Part shown: positions 42,534 through 50,885 of the stretch, one piece after another
How the letters are laid out: each line of letters opens with the position of its first letter
Position numbering within the stretch: the first letter of the stretch is position 1
Origin: JBAZAX01 sp041671765
Lineage (GTDB): Bacteria; Babelota; Babeliae; Babelales; RVW-14
Direction of reading: 5' to 3'
Length of the DNA: 64,000 nucleotides
Assembly (NCBI GenBank): GCA_041671765.1
Contig: JBAZAX010000003.1
Span: 1 to 64,000 of the forward strand
Notes under the pieces: generated by a model
What the model was told of the DNA's origin: nothing
Seen by the model: the letters and a program-made list of their open reading frames with translations, nothing else
Databases searched by the model: none
Made by a program: the position numbers and the translations under genes

Positions 42534-43379
42534 ATGAGTACAAAAAGCTTAGTAACTTTCATTCTATGTTTTCTAATTGGCAACTCACAATTATATGGAA
42601 TGGAGGAAGTCACAAAAGATATTAGTAACTCCAAAAATACATTATTTAAATTACGCAAACCATTCCAAGCAATATCAATGGAGTGGAGCAACAAATCCAA
42701 TCTTCTTGCTGTTGCTGCAACAAGGAATGTCTATTTTAAAAATTACACTGGTTTTGAAATCGATTATTCTGGCTTGGGGATCGTACAAATATTAGATGCC
42801 ATTTCGGGTAGATTTTATAGTATGGATTTTGGAATTAAATCTATGGCTTGTCTTAAATGGAGCCATGATGATAAAGTTTTATTTGCTGTTGGAGATGATT
42901 TTATTCGTGCATGGAATGTTTTAACCGGTAAACTAATTTATGAAATTTCTGGCAAAATTGCCTCTGTAGAATTAAGTAACAACGGTTTATTTTTGGCTAT
43001 TGCTTTAATAAACGGTCCTGTATCTATTCTTGACGTATATACCGGAAGGGTTTATTACCAACTCAACTTACGTGCAAATTCTATAAAAATAAATTCCGGC
43101 GATCTTATAAAATTTAATCCTGAAGCAACACATATTGCAATCTATTCATTCGACGAAAAAATGGTAAAAATTTTTCAGCTTGACCCGGAAAAAATTATTG
43201 GATCTTTTTTGGTAGATCAAGTAAATGAAATGCATTCATGGGCTTTCCAGTCACCTTGGGAAACGCCAGATTGTTTTAGGCAAGAAGGTATATTAAGTTG
43301 GAATAGAAAATTTTGTGCTATAATACAAGGACCCACCACGTTAATAAGGAATATCATAAAAATAACGGATTTGGCTTAG
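42534..43379 (+). CDS. Secreted WD40-like beta-propeller protein
   Basis: 281 residues; AAGGG lies about 9 bases before ATG. Signal peptide about 1-22 (ending QLYGMEE). Repeating strands such as 'SMEWSNKSNLLAVAATRNVY', 'CLKWSHDDKVLFAVGDDF' and 'SVELSNNGLFLAIALINGP' are WD40-like blades; about five can be seen, fewer than a normal seven-blade propeller. The last part ('ILSWNRKFCAIIQG') may be a sixth, truncated blade. Protein-binding role inferred. The blade style (WS/aromatic, LAV) matches the giant proteins at 51-64 kb. Confidence 0.65.
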   Translation: MSTKSLVTFILCFLIGNSQLYGMEEVTKDISNSKNTLFKLRKPFQAISMEWSNKSNLLAVAATRNVYFKNYTGFEIDYSGLGIVQILDAISGRFYSMDFGIKSMACLKWSHDDKVLFAVGDDFIRAWNVLTGKLIYEISGKIASVELSNNGLFLAIALINGPVSILDVYTGRVYYQLNLRANSIKINSGDLIKFNPEATHIAIYSFDEKMVKIFQLDPEKIIGSFLVDQVNEMHSWAFQSPWETPDCFRQEGILSWNRKFCAIIQGPTTLIRNIIKITDLA

Positions 43380-43432
43380 CCAAAAAAATTTTAGAAAATA
43401 ATTCTTCAACGAATATTTTTAGAACAACAGTA

Positions 43433-45460
43433 TTAACGACGCTTAAAATTTTTCTCAACTTCAAATTTGTTAATAATCCATGTTGTTGGACGACCGTGAA
43501 CACAAATAATGCGATTTTCGCATTTATTAAGATCATCAATTAATTGCTGTATCTGTGCAAACGTTAATTCATCTCCAGCCTTAACTGCTGATTTACAAGC
43601 AATTTGTGAATGCACATGCTCATTAAGTTTTTTACGAAATATCTCTTTATCAAACTTCTCGTTCTCTTGAATAAATTCTATCACTTCTATGAAAAGCTCT
43701 TTTAAAGATGTCTTTGAGATTTTTGGTGGACTTGTTTTAATCGTAATATCGTTTTTACCAATCACTTCAAAATCAATGCCCTGCTCACTAAAAAAATTTT
43801 TGCACTCGAGCAAAGATGCAATTTGCCCTGCGGTAAGAGTTAAAATTTCAGGAAATAAAAGCCGCGTACCTTGTTTATGCTCAAAATTTTTCAATAAATT
43901 TTCATAGATAATTCGTTCGTGAGCTGCGTGTTGATCAATCATTACAAAATTATCTTTATTTTCGATTAAAATATATGTTTTAAAAAGCTGTCCAATAATT
44001 TTGTAAGAAGCGGCTTCAGTCTGAACAGCCTGAGCTTGATATGCGTTAACCACACCAGAAGTTTGTCCGTAAACTGGCAAGTTTGTTTGTCTTTGTGTTG
44101 GATTTAAAGTGGAACTTATTTGATCCATGGATTCCAGCCGTCGTCCCTGAGGGACTATGGCGGACAGGCCTGAATCAAGTTCCCGGCCTTCGCTTTCAGC
44201 TATGGCGGACACGGCAGGATGACAAAAATGGATGGGTGTCAAATAATTTGGCGCATGCTTAAAACTTGTCAATGACTCAAGAGCTTGAACCTGCGAAAGT
44301 TCGGTTTCGTTATCATGCCCAAAATTTTGCCCCATAATATTTTGGTTTTCAAGTTTTTGGTTATCATGATGTTGGCTCGTAAAACCTGGCGTAATCTGCT
44401 TTGATAGATTTTTCGCCAATGTACTTTTTACAATTTCCTGCAAAATATTTTGAACAGTAACAGGCTTTAAAAACCTAACCTCTTCTTTTTTGGGATGGCA
44501 GTTAACATCAACAAGAGTTTTGTCGATATCGATAAAAATAAATGCTGCCGGAAATTTATCATACGGCAAGACATTCAAATAACCCTTGAGCAACCCTTTA
44601 GAAAGTTCCGTATTTTTTACCCAACGATTGTTAACGAAAAAAAATATATGGGTCCGACCATAACGCCAAAAATTGTGATTTGATATGCAACCGCTAAATT
44701 TGATCCAAGACGGCACCAAATCTTTATGTGGCAAAACGCGCGACACGTCACATTGTAACGCATCATGCTTTGACGGATCGTTTATCTCAATTAAATTCTG
44801 CGAAAAATTGTGATCCCATATTTGTGTTGTCCTGTCCTGAATACTATTAACAGGCGGTGCGTTTAAAACAAGTTTTCCGTCATTATAAAGCTTAAAGTGA
44901 ATTTTTGTGTGACTCAAACAAAAAGCATAAAAAAGCGTCTGAACCTGGTTCCACTCGGTTTCATCCTGTTTTAAAAATTTCTTACGCACGGGAATATTAT
45001 AAAACAGATCATGAATTTGAAGATCAGTTCCGAAATTACAAGCAATCGCTTTCTCTGAAATTAATTTTGAATTTTCATACTCTATTTCGACTCCAAGCGA
45101 AGAATTTTCTTGATTTAGTCGCGTAATTAATTTTATTTTACTAATTGCGCTAATACTTGCAAGAGCCTCCCCACGAAATCCGTATGACTCGATCGATTCT
45201 AATTCGTCTATATTAGATATTTTGCTAGTGGCATGCGACAAAAAACAATTTTTGGCATCAGCCTCAGACATTCCACATCCATTATCCACAACACGAATAA
45301 GTTGTTTGCCGGCTTTTTCAATATACAGAGAAATTTGAGTAGCTCCGGCATCAATAGAATTTTCAATAACTTCTTTGACAACGTTAACTGGACGCTCTAT
45401 AACTTCTCCCGCCGCAATCTTTTGGGCTTGGTCAGGAGACAGAACTTTAATTTTGTTCAT
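43433..45460 (-). CDS. mutL: DNA mismatch repair protein MutL with endonuclease motif
   Basis: 675 residues. N-terminal GHKL ATPase: 'IAAGEVIERP', 'ENSIDAGAT' (about 33), 'DNGCGM' (about 59), 'GFRGEALASI' (about 94). The C-terminal dimer domain contains 'DQHAAHERIIYE' (about 509), matching DQHA(x)2E(x)4E of nicking MutL proteins, plus 'ACKSAVKAGD' and 'CVHGRP', completing the endonuclease site. So mismatch repair here should be of the MutH-independent type. Residues about 412-446 (CHPAVSAIAESEGRELDSGL...) are encoded by a palindromic element inserted in the linker. The start overlaps the lptA stop (ATGA), so the two are coupled. Confidence 0.95.
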   Translation of the reverse strand: MNKIKVLSPDQAQKIAAGEVIERPVNVVKEVIENSIDAGATQISLYIEKAGKQLIRVVDNGCGMSEADAKNCFLSHATSKISNIDELESIESYGFRGEALASISAISKIKLITRLNQENSSLGVEIEYENSKLISEKAIACNFGTDLQIHDLFYNIPVRKKFLKQDETEWNQVQTLFYAFCLSHTKIHFKLYNDGKLVLNAPPVNSIQDRTTQIWDHNFSQNLIEINDPSKHDALQCDVSRVLPHKDLVPSWIKFSGCISNHNFWRYGRTHIFFFVNNRWVKNTELSKGLLKGYLNVLPYDKFPAAFIFIDIDKTLVDVNCHPKKEEVRFLKPVTVQNILQEIVKSTLAKNLSKQITPGFTSQHHDNQKLENQNIMGQNFGHDNETELSQVQALESLTSFKHAPNYLTPIHFCHPAVSAIAESEGRELDSGLSAIVPQGRRLESMDQISSTLNPTQRQTNLPVYGQTSGVVNAYQAQAVQTEAASYKIIGQLFKTYILIENKDNFVMIDQHAAHERIIYENLLKNFEHKQGTRLLFPEILTLTAGQIASLLECKNFFSEQGIDFEVIGKNDITIKTSPPKISKTSLKELFIEVIEFIQENEKFDKEIFRKKLNEHVHSQIACKSAVKAGDELTFAQIQQLIDDLNKCENRIICVHGRPTTWIINKFEVEKNFKRR
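44123..44225. repeat. Palindromic element inserted in frame in the mutL linker
   Basis: On the plus strand it starts ATCCATGGATTCCAGCCG and ends CAGGATGACA, like the non-coding long copy at 1471. About 103 bp. It is read on the minus strand as part of MutL with no stop. Confidence 0.88.
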
Positions 45461-46077
45461 TTTTGGGATTGCTTTTTCTTGGGTGACATAACATTTTTAT
45501 TAAGTTCAATTACAGTACTTACCGGCTCTTGACTACTTCCTAGCAAAGTAATCTGCGAAGTTTTAAGATTAATTAATGCCTGAGTACTCTGAATATCAAC
45601 AGGAACATCGTTTTGCGCCACTTTGGTTTGTTTAATTTTTACGTTACCTGCAAGCAGACAAGTGTTATCAAAAAGATTAATTATTGCCGAATCCGATTGC
45701 GCCCGTCTATTTTGATTAGAAATTTGAACATTATTTTTAAATGTAATCTGCTTTATATGCGACAGATCACTTGTTTTGTTCTCTTTTGATTTATTTTCTC
45801 GATTTTTTCCCCCATGCTTTTTACCCGAATCATCAAGAACTTTAACACTTTTATTATCAAGTATAATTTCAAGAGATTCAGATGTAATTTGGCTTCCATC
45901 TGCTAATATCACATTAACTTTTTCAAGATAATTGAATATAAAAGTATGGGAATTGTCTTTAGATTTTTCGCAAACAGCCTTATTGCTAGTAATTTTTATA
46001 TGTGAAAATGGATCAATAGCGTTAAGCGAGCATGCTATAAAATAAATAAAAATTAGAATTAATTTTTTATTAAGCAT
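45457..46077 (-). CDS. lptA: LptA/OstA-like periplasmic LPS transport protein
   Basis: 206 residues; signal peptide about 1-20 (ending SLNAID). The body alternates short beta strands typical of the OstA/LptA jellyroll: 'IKITSNKAVCEK', 'NVILADGSQITSESLEIIL', 'ITFKNNVQISNQNRRAQSDS', 'LAGNVKIKQ'. A Lys/Asn/Gly-rich insert (about 85-105) is unusual. LptA bridges the inner membrane LptC to the outer membrane LptD. Overlaps mutL by 4 bases. An lptC-like gene and kdsB lie 1.7-4.5 kb away, supporting an LPS-bearing outer membrane. Confidence 0.78.
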   Translation of the reverse strand: MLNKKLILIFIYFIACSLNAIDPFSHIKITSNKAVCEKSKDNSHTFIFNYLEKVNVILADGSQITSESLEIILDNKSVKVLDDSGKKHGGKNRENKSKENKTSDLSHIKQITFKNNVQISNQNRRAQSDSAIINLFDNTCLLAGNVKIKQTKVAQNDVPVDIQSTQALINLKTSQITLLGSSQEPVSTVIELNKNVMSPKKKQSQK

Positions 46078-46162
46078 TTAAAATACATGTCCCTAAATTA
46101 TAAACTTAGAAAAAGACAACGACACATTTTTATAATCTATACATGATTTATTAAAAATCCAA

Positions 46163-46198
46163 TAAAAAAGCGTTAGCATCGAAAAAAGACGCTAACGC
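46163..46198 (-). terminator. Rho-independent terminator (minus strand)
   Basis: GCGTTAGC (46170-46177) and GCTAACGC (46191-46198) form a perfect 8-bp stem; read on the minus strand it is followed by TTTTTT. Serves the secreted protein gene at 46235. Confidence 0.85.
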
Positions 46199-46234
46199 CT
46201 AACAAATTAAGCATTTTTTATATGCTGTGAATTC

Positions 46235-46852
46235 TTAATCTATACTTGCACGAGCCTCTTTTTCAGACTCGGTAACATCATCAAAGCAGCTTTTTAAAAA
46301 TTTAGCCACAACTACAGTAGCCTTTTTTAGTAAAATTGCAGTCCCAAAGCCCAAGCCGGCGCCGCCTTTTACAAAATTCAATCCACCATCACGCATATAC
46401 GCCAATCCGTCATACGTGTCGCCATCAATAAAATCAACCATCAGCTGCGCTAAAAAACTAATCTCTTCAGGTCTAATATCTTCATGCCGTAAAATTTGTA
46501 AATCTCTTGTGGAAATTCCGGCATTTGCAAAGTCCTCCGGCTGAATCCCCGCATTGCGAACAAGTTCAGGATTTTGAGCTATAATCTTAAGAATAGTCCT
46601 TCTCACATCAAGAAGAACAACAGGTTCACTTGGGTTTGATGGATCAAACATTGCCGCAACTTGTGGTAACATAACCCATTTTAACCCGGGCTTGAAATCA
46701 GTTTTAACATTTAAAAATTCTGCCTGTGGATTTTCTGGATCTTGAGCATTTATAACAAACTCAATCGGCATTTGAACCTTAAAATTTACTGCTTTGATAT
46801 TAATAGATGAAGCAAGTAACATTGCACAAATAATCGCAATTTTTTTATTCAT
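46235..46852 (-). CDS. Secreted protein of unknown function
   Basis: 205 residues with a signal peptide (about 1-20, ending NIKAVNF). The body has 'PIEFVINAQDPENPQAEFLN', a stretch naming itself by repeated helix-like 'AGIQPEDFANAGISTRDLQI' (two similar 11-residue units), and a Gly-rich hydrophobic segment 'GGAGLGFGTAILLKKATVVV' (about 168-187) that may cross or insert in a membrane. No family recognised. AAGGAAGATCT precedes the ATG. Terminated by the hairpin at 46163. Confidence 0.65.
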   Translation of the reverse strand: MNKKIAIICAMLLASSINIKAVNFKVQMPIEFVINAQDPENPQAEFLNVKTDFKPGLKWVMLPQVAAMFDPSNPSEPVVLLDVRRTILKIIAQNPELVRNAGIQPEDFANAGISTRDLQILRHEDIRPEEISFLAQLMVDFIDGDTYDGLAYMRDGGLNFVKGGAGLGFGTAILLKKATVVVAKFLKSCFDDVTESEKEARASID

Positions 46853-47035
46853 GAGATCTTCCTTTCTTTTAATATTACTACTATTATTTCGGACAGATAT
46901 TACTCTTTATTTTAATCAAGCACAAGTAATTTTTTTTTAAATTTTGTATATTTAATTTATTGCATAAAAACTTAGCTCTGTTACTATTTGAATGTTAAAA
47001 TTTAGAATAATTTACTTTAATGTTGAATTTTATTA

Positions 47036-47068
47036 ATCCATAGATCCTGAATCAAGTTCAGGATGACA
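47036..47068 (+). repeat. Palindromic element overlapping the 5' end of comF
   Basis: ATCCATAGATCCTGAATCAA then GTTCAGGATGACA. It supplies the AGGA and the first possible ATG (47063) of comF. Confidence 0.85.
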
Positions 47069-47074
47069 AAAATT

Positions 47075-47758
47075 ATGCTAAGCAGTTTATTGCGTCTAAT
47101 CTACCCGTCATTTTGCAGATCATGCTCTTCAATTATAGACAAAGAACAAACTTTTTGTTTTACATGTCAAAGCAAAATAAAACCGGTTGTGCCTGTTTTT
47201 CTTGCGCTAACAAAAAAATATATTTTGCCGGTTCACGCAGCCTGCGCATATGAAGTCCCTGTAAAATCTTTGATCTTTAAAAAATTTTCACATGACACTC
47301 TTGCATGCAAACAACTTGCAAATTTGATGATTGATTTTATCCCATTCGAAACGATTAAAGCAGATTTTTTAATTCCTGTTCCACTACACTGGTCCCGATT
47401 TGCATGGAGAGGTTACAATCAAGCAGATTTGATCGCAAAACAGTTGAGCAAAAAACTCGGCATACCAACACTGAATATAGTTAAACGAAAGCATAGAACG
47501 ATTTTTCAATCCAGATTACGGACAGATCAACGACAAAAAAATGTTGAAAATGTATTTACCGTAAAGAAGAAATTTATTAATTCATGGATCCTGAATCAAG
47601 TTCAGGATGACGAAATTTGCAACCCAATAAAAGATAAAAATATAGTTATAATCGATGATCTTTTCACAACAGGGGCCACAGTCAAAAGCGTAGCTCAAAC
47701 ACTCTCTCATTTGCAGCCGGCGTCAATCAGCATTGCCGTTGCGTGCAGAACCATTTAA
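47075..47758 (+). CDS. comF: ComF family phosphoribosyltransferase-like protein
   Basis: 227 residues. The N-terminal zinc finger has 'CRSC' and 'CFTC' Cys pairs (about 12-33). The C-terminal PRTase core has 'LIPVPLHWSRFAWRGYNQAD', 'RTIFQSRLRTDQRQKNVEN' and the PRPP loop 'VIIDDLFTTGATV' (about 195). ComF proteins help imported single-stranded DNA uptake or processing in transformation. ATG 47075 fits the family N-terminus; ATG 47063 lies inside a palindromic element and is also in frame. A second copy of the element is in frame inside the gene (residues about 169-179, SWILNQVQDD). The 3' end overlaps the convergent lptC gene by 36 bases. Confidence 0.87.
   Translation: MLSSLLRLIYPSFCRSCSSIIDKEQTFCFTCQSKIKPVVPVFLALTKKYILPVHAACAYEVPVKSLIFKKFSHDTLACKQLANLMIDFIPFETIKADFLIPVPLHWSRFAWRGYNQADLIAKQLSKKLGIPTLNIVKRKHRTIFQSRLRTDQRQKNVENVFTVKKKFINSWILNQVQDDEICNPIKDKNIVIIDDLFTTGATVKSVAQTLSHLQPASISIAVACRTI
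47579..47611 (+). repeat. Palindromic element inserted in frame in comF
   Basis: AATTCATGGATCCTGAATCA then AGTTCAGGATGAC, read as NSWILNQVQDD in the same phase as the murE copy. Confidence 0.88.
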
Positions 47759-48337
47759 AAATTCACTCTTAACTCCACCACTCATTACAATTTTATTATT
47801 TTTGAGTTCAATATGGCTTTTTTTTGCAATAAGAGAGAACAGTTGGTGCGAATAACGTATCTCTTTATTTGTAGTAAGCATTTGACTGGAATAATTATAA
47901 CTAATATCCTGCCCACAAATAGTCATATCACAAGTATGCCCAACGGTATTCCCCGAAAGAAAAACATTCTTGGTTGTTTTATGTATAACGGCATTATTAG
48001 ATCGCAAATCTGCAACTTTTTTATGATTATTATTCAGCACACAGGCTATATTTTTACATTCTATTTTATCCGTAGAATTTAAAATTTTACCTTCACTCGC
48101 ATTAATAACAAACTCCAGGCCTTTATGCTTCTCAACCTCTTTTAAGATAAGATCTTTAATTACAATTTCAGCATTTTCTTCCGGCCCACCGCTTGGTTTG
48201 GCTTCAGTTTTAATGTTTTTTGGAGATGTCTTTATTGGTTCCGTGTTTTTGTGCAGCCAAAACCACCCGGTTCCCAGTACAAATAAACTTAGGCTGAAAA
48301 GACACAAAATCTTACTTCTAATATTTTTAATAAACAT
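47723..48337 (-). CDS. lptC: LptC-like LPS export protein
   Basis: 204 residues with an N-terminal membrane anchor (about 8-27) followed by a Pro/Lys linker and a beta-rich domain: 'IVIKDLILKEVEKHKGLEFV', 'ASEGKILNSTDKIECKNIAC', 'VFLSGNTVGHTCDMTICGQD', 'KEIRYSHQLFSLIAKKSHIE'. Fits LptC/YrbK (N-terminal anchor, periplasmic jellyroll), which takes LPS from LptFGB to LptA. Start ATG 48337 overlaps the upstream stop (TGATG); GTG 48340 is adjacent. The C-terminal end overlaps comF on the opposite strand. Confidence 0.72.
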   Translation of the reverse strand: MFIKNIRSKILCLFSLSLFVLGTGWFWLHKNTEPIKTSPKNIKTEAKPSGGPEENAEIVIKDLILKEVEKHKGLEFVINASEGKILNSTDKIECKNIACVLNNNHKKVADLRSNNAVIHKTTKNVFLSGNTVGHTCDMTICGQDISYNYSSQMLTTNKEIRYSHQLFSLIAKKSHIELKNNKIVMSGGVKSEFLNGSARNGNAD

Positions 48338-48969
48338 CACAGTTCTTCAACGTTTATATTCCATGCAATAAGTTCAAATTTGGAACGATCACATACAATA
48401 ACGCATGCATTACCCGTACCAACTTTTATATTTCCAGATTTTATTCTGTCTTCAAATTCGTTTTCAATTAATTTTAAAAAATATCTCAATTTCCCACTGC
48501 TACTAACGGCAACAACAACATCTTCCGGTTTATATTTTTCCGCTGAGTTTTTCGCAAATGATCTAACCTGCTGAACAATCTCTTTTTCAGTTTCCGGCCA
48601 TTTTGAATTTTGGGGCCATCTCCCATTCTTTTCCCACCCATCAAAATCCGATCCTACTTTTTCTCTAATTGCCGCATCATCAAGGCCTGCCCAAACCCCG
48701 TAATTAAGTTCATTTAATCGTTCATCAACTATTGGCAACTCATGTAAATCAAGTCCGGACACAATAATTTCGGCAAATTTCCTAGTTCTTAGCAAAGGAC
48801 CACAATAAATAGCAACCGGTTTAATATTCTTTTCAAGCAAAGCTTTTGCAAAAGTTTGTGCCTGCGCCAACCCCTTCTCAACCAGCGGTAGATCATTTGA
48901 ATTCCCAACTCGATATGTTTTTTCACCTTTATTAAAAGTATTACCATGGCGAGCAAGAATTAGCAGCAT
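48337..48969 (-). CDS. Histidine phosphatase family protein with second catalytic His missing
   Basis: 210 residues. The N-terminal 'LARHGNT' (about 6-12) is the RHG motif with the phospho-acceptor His8; 'GPLLRTRKFAEII' (conserved Arg) and 'LNELNYGVWAG' (Glu about 87) also fit the phosphoglycerate-mutase/CobC family. The usual 'VSHGG' near residue 155 reads 'VSSSGKLRY', so the second His is Ser157. Activity is therefore doubtful or changed. It is coupled to lptC (TGATG) and close to kdsB, so a sugar-phosphate role in LPS core synthesis is possible, but this is inference. Confidence 0.72.
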   Translation of the reverse strand: MLLILARHGNTFNKGEKTYRVGNSNDLPLVEKGLAQAQTFAKALLEKNIKPVAIYCGPLLRTRKFAEIIVSGLDLHELPIVDERLNELNYGVWAGLDDAAIREKVGSDFDGWEKNGRWPQNSKWPETEKEIVQQVRSFAKNSAEKYKPEDVVVAVSSSGKLRYFLKLIENEFEDRIKSGNIKVGTGNACVIVCDRSKFELIAWNINVEEL

Positions 48970-49059
48970 AAAATCTACCCTTTGTACATTTTCCGTTAAA
49001 TTTGTTAAATTCCCTATACAATAGTTTTTTAAATTAGCAGATTTAGCGGGGTTTATAAA

Positions 49060-49773
49060 GTGTATTTATCCAAATTTTTGTCCACAAGCGGTGTTTGCTC
49101 ACGACGTAAGGCCACTGATGCCATAAAATCGGGCATGGTCACAATCAACGATAAAATTGTCCATGAACCGTTTTATGACGTGCAACCAAACGATGAAGTC
49201 TGTTTTGAAGGACAACTAGTCCAACAAACCAAAAAATTTATTTATATTCTTTTAAATAAACCGGAAGACTGCATAACAACAGTATCCGATGAAAGCTCAA
49301 GACGCACCGTACTTGATCTAATTAATTTTAAAACTGAAGCGAGGATTTATCCTGTTGGCAGGCTTGACCGCATGACTACAGGTCTTTTAATCCTAACCAA
49401 TGATGGTGAACTCACAAAAAAACTAACCCATCCTAGCTACGAATTTACAAAAAAATACTTGGTTAAACTTGATAAATTATTTCAGGTAAATGATCTAAAA
49501 CAACTTGCAGCCGGAATTGACCTTGAAGATGGCTTTATAAAACCGGATTCAGTTTATTACAACCACAATAAGCCTGCCAGCAAGGTAATTGTCGAAATTC
49601 ACAGCGGAAAGAATCGAATTATCAGAAGAATGTTTGAACATTTCGGATATCAGGTTCTAAAGCTTAATCGATTTTTTTACGCAGGGTTAACATCAAAAGA
49701 CTTGGAAGTTGGTAAATGGCGTCATTTAACAGCTCAAGAAGTTGCGAATTTAAAGGGCAAGAAGGGTAAGTAA
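49060..49773 (+). CDS. rluB: RsuA/RluB-family rRNA pseudouridine synthase
   Basis: 237 residues starting with GTG 49060. N-terminal S4 RNA-binding domain ('LSKFLSTSGVCSRRKATDAI', about 3-60), then the synthase domain with 'YPVGRLDRMTTGLLILTNDG', where the Asp of GRLD is catalytic, 'KKYLVKL' and 'IHSGKNRIIRRMFEHFGY'. Makes one pseudouridine in 23S (RluB/E type) or 16S (RsuA) rRNA; the subtype is not certain. The 3' end overlaps the convergent kdsB by 24 bases. Confidence 0.88.
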   Translation: MYLSKFLSTSGVCSRRKATDAIKSGMVTINDKIVHEPFYDVQPNDEVCFEGQLVQQTKKFIYILLNKPEDCITTVSDESSRRTVLDLINFKTEARIYPVGRLDRMTTGLLILTNDGELTKKLTHPSYEFTKKYLVKLDKLFQVNDLKQLAAGIDLEDGFIKPDSVYYNHNKPASKVIVEIHSGKNRIIRRMFEHFGYQVLKLNRFFYAGLTSKDLEVGKWRHLTAQEVANLKGKKGK

Positions 49774-50574
49774 TTCCCCTTCTCTCGCTATAATTTCTTC
49801 AACTTTGACGACATCCTCAGGACTGTCGATGCTCCACATGGTGCGCCCCTTTGCATTGACAACGACAACCCTGATTTTAATGCCATTTTCAAGCATTCTG
49901 AGCTGTTCCAAACTTTCTACTTTTTCAAGTGGAGATTGGGGTAAGCTGACAAATTCTTTAAGAGCATCATAGTGATATCCATACATACCAACATGCTTAA
50001 AAACAGGCGACATTAAACTATTTAAATTATCTTCAGCGGAAAAAACAGGTCGATTTCTTACATACGGAATTATGTTTTTGGAAAAATAAAGAGCATCACT
50101 GTTTTTATCAAAGGTTACGGTCGTACCACTACTCTTACTTGTAGCCTTTGATTTAACCAAGTCATCGTATTGCGTCCAGCTTAAGTGTGTTGCCAATGTA
50201 GCCATTTTTACACTTGAGTCATTAATTAACACATCAACCAGACTCTGAATAACCCATGGCGGGGTCAAAACAGCATCACCTTGCAAGTTAATTATTATTT
50301 CGGGCTTTTGCTCAAGCTGTTCAATCGCACCGTAAATTCGGTCCGTTCCTGTTGGATAATTTGGATCAGTCATTAAAACTTGTGCCCCAAAATCTTGTGC
50401 ATGTTTTTGAATTCTTTGATCATCGGTTGCAATAAAAACTTCATCTATATTTTGCGCATTTTTTGCAAGCATCCAAACACGATAAAGTAAACTATGTCCA
50501 TTAATTTTAGCTAGTGGCTTACCTGGCAAACGCGTAGACCCATATCTGGCCGGAATTACAATTATATTTTTCAT
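49750..50574 (-). CDS. kdsB: 3-deoxy-manno-octulosonate cytidylyltransferase
   Basis: 274 residues. 'VIPARYGSTRLPGKPLAKI' (nucleotide-binding loop, about 6), 'IATDDQRI', 'GTDRIYGAIE', 'IINLQGDAVLTPP' (usual form NLQGDEPL), 'HVGMYGYHYDAL' and 'LEKVESLEQLRMLENG'. It activates Kdo as CMP-Kdo for LPS inner core, supporting lipid A/Kdo synthesis in this organism. Slightly longer than E. coli KdsB (248). The Glu of 'QGDEP' is Ala here, a position normally conserved. Confidence 0.93.
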   Translation of the reverse strand: MKNIIVIPARYGSTRLPGKPLAKINGHSLLYRVWMLAKNAQNIDEVFIATDDQRIQKHAQDFGAQVLMTDPNYPTGTDRIYGAIEQLEQKPEIIINLQGDAVLTPPWVIQSLVDVLINDSSVKMATLATHLSWTQYDDLVKSKATSKSSGTTVTFDKNSDALYFSKNIIPYVRNRPVFSAEDNLNSLMSPVFKHVGMYGYHYDALKEFVSLPQSPLEKVESLEQLRMLENGIKIRVVVVNAKGRTMWSIDSPEDVVKVEEIIAREGELLTLLAL

Positions 50575-50885
50575 GATTTGACAACCAATTTAATAAAATT
50601 TTTTACAAAAATTATAAAAAACACACAAACGTACAGCTTTAAATCGCATAAAACATGTTGAATATTCAAGCTGAATTTATTAAATATTTTTTATTTTAAA
50701 CATTGATTTCCCTCATTTTATCGATATATTTCTAATCTGCATAGGGGGACGGGCTTAATAATCCATGGATCCTGCAAACAAGTTTCAGCCGACGCGTTTG
50801 AAACGCTATGGCAGACACAGCAGGATGACACAGCCAGAGCAAAAGCACACGCAGCAAGCGACAGCAATTATTTTGGGGAAATTAG
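50575..50885. other. 311-base spacer with one palindromic element
   Basis: AT-rich spacer between divergent kdsB and the small ORF at 50886. The element at 50761-50830 is the only structured part; TGGGGAAATTAG ahead of 50886 may serve as a ribosome-binding site. Confidence 0.6.
50761..50830 (+). repeat. Interspersed palindromic element, long form
   Basis: Starts ATCCATGGATCCTGCAAAC, middle includes CGACGCGTTTGAAACGCTATG, ends CAGCAGGATGACA. Confidence 0.85.
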
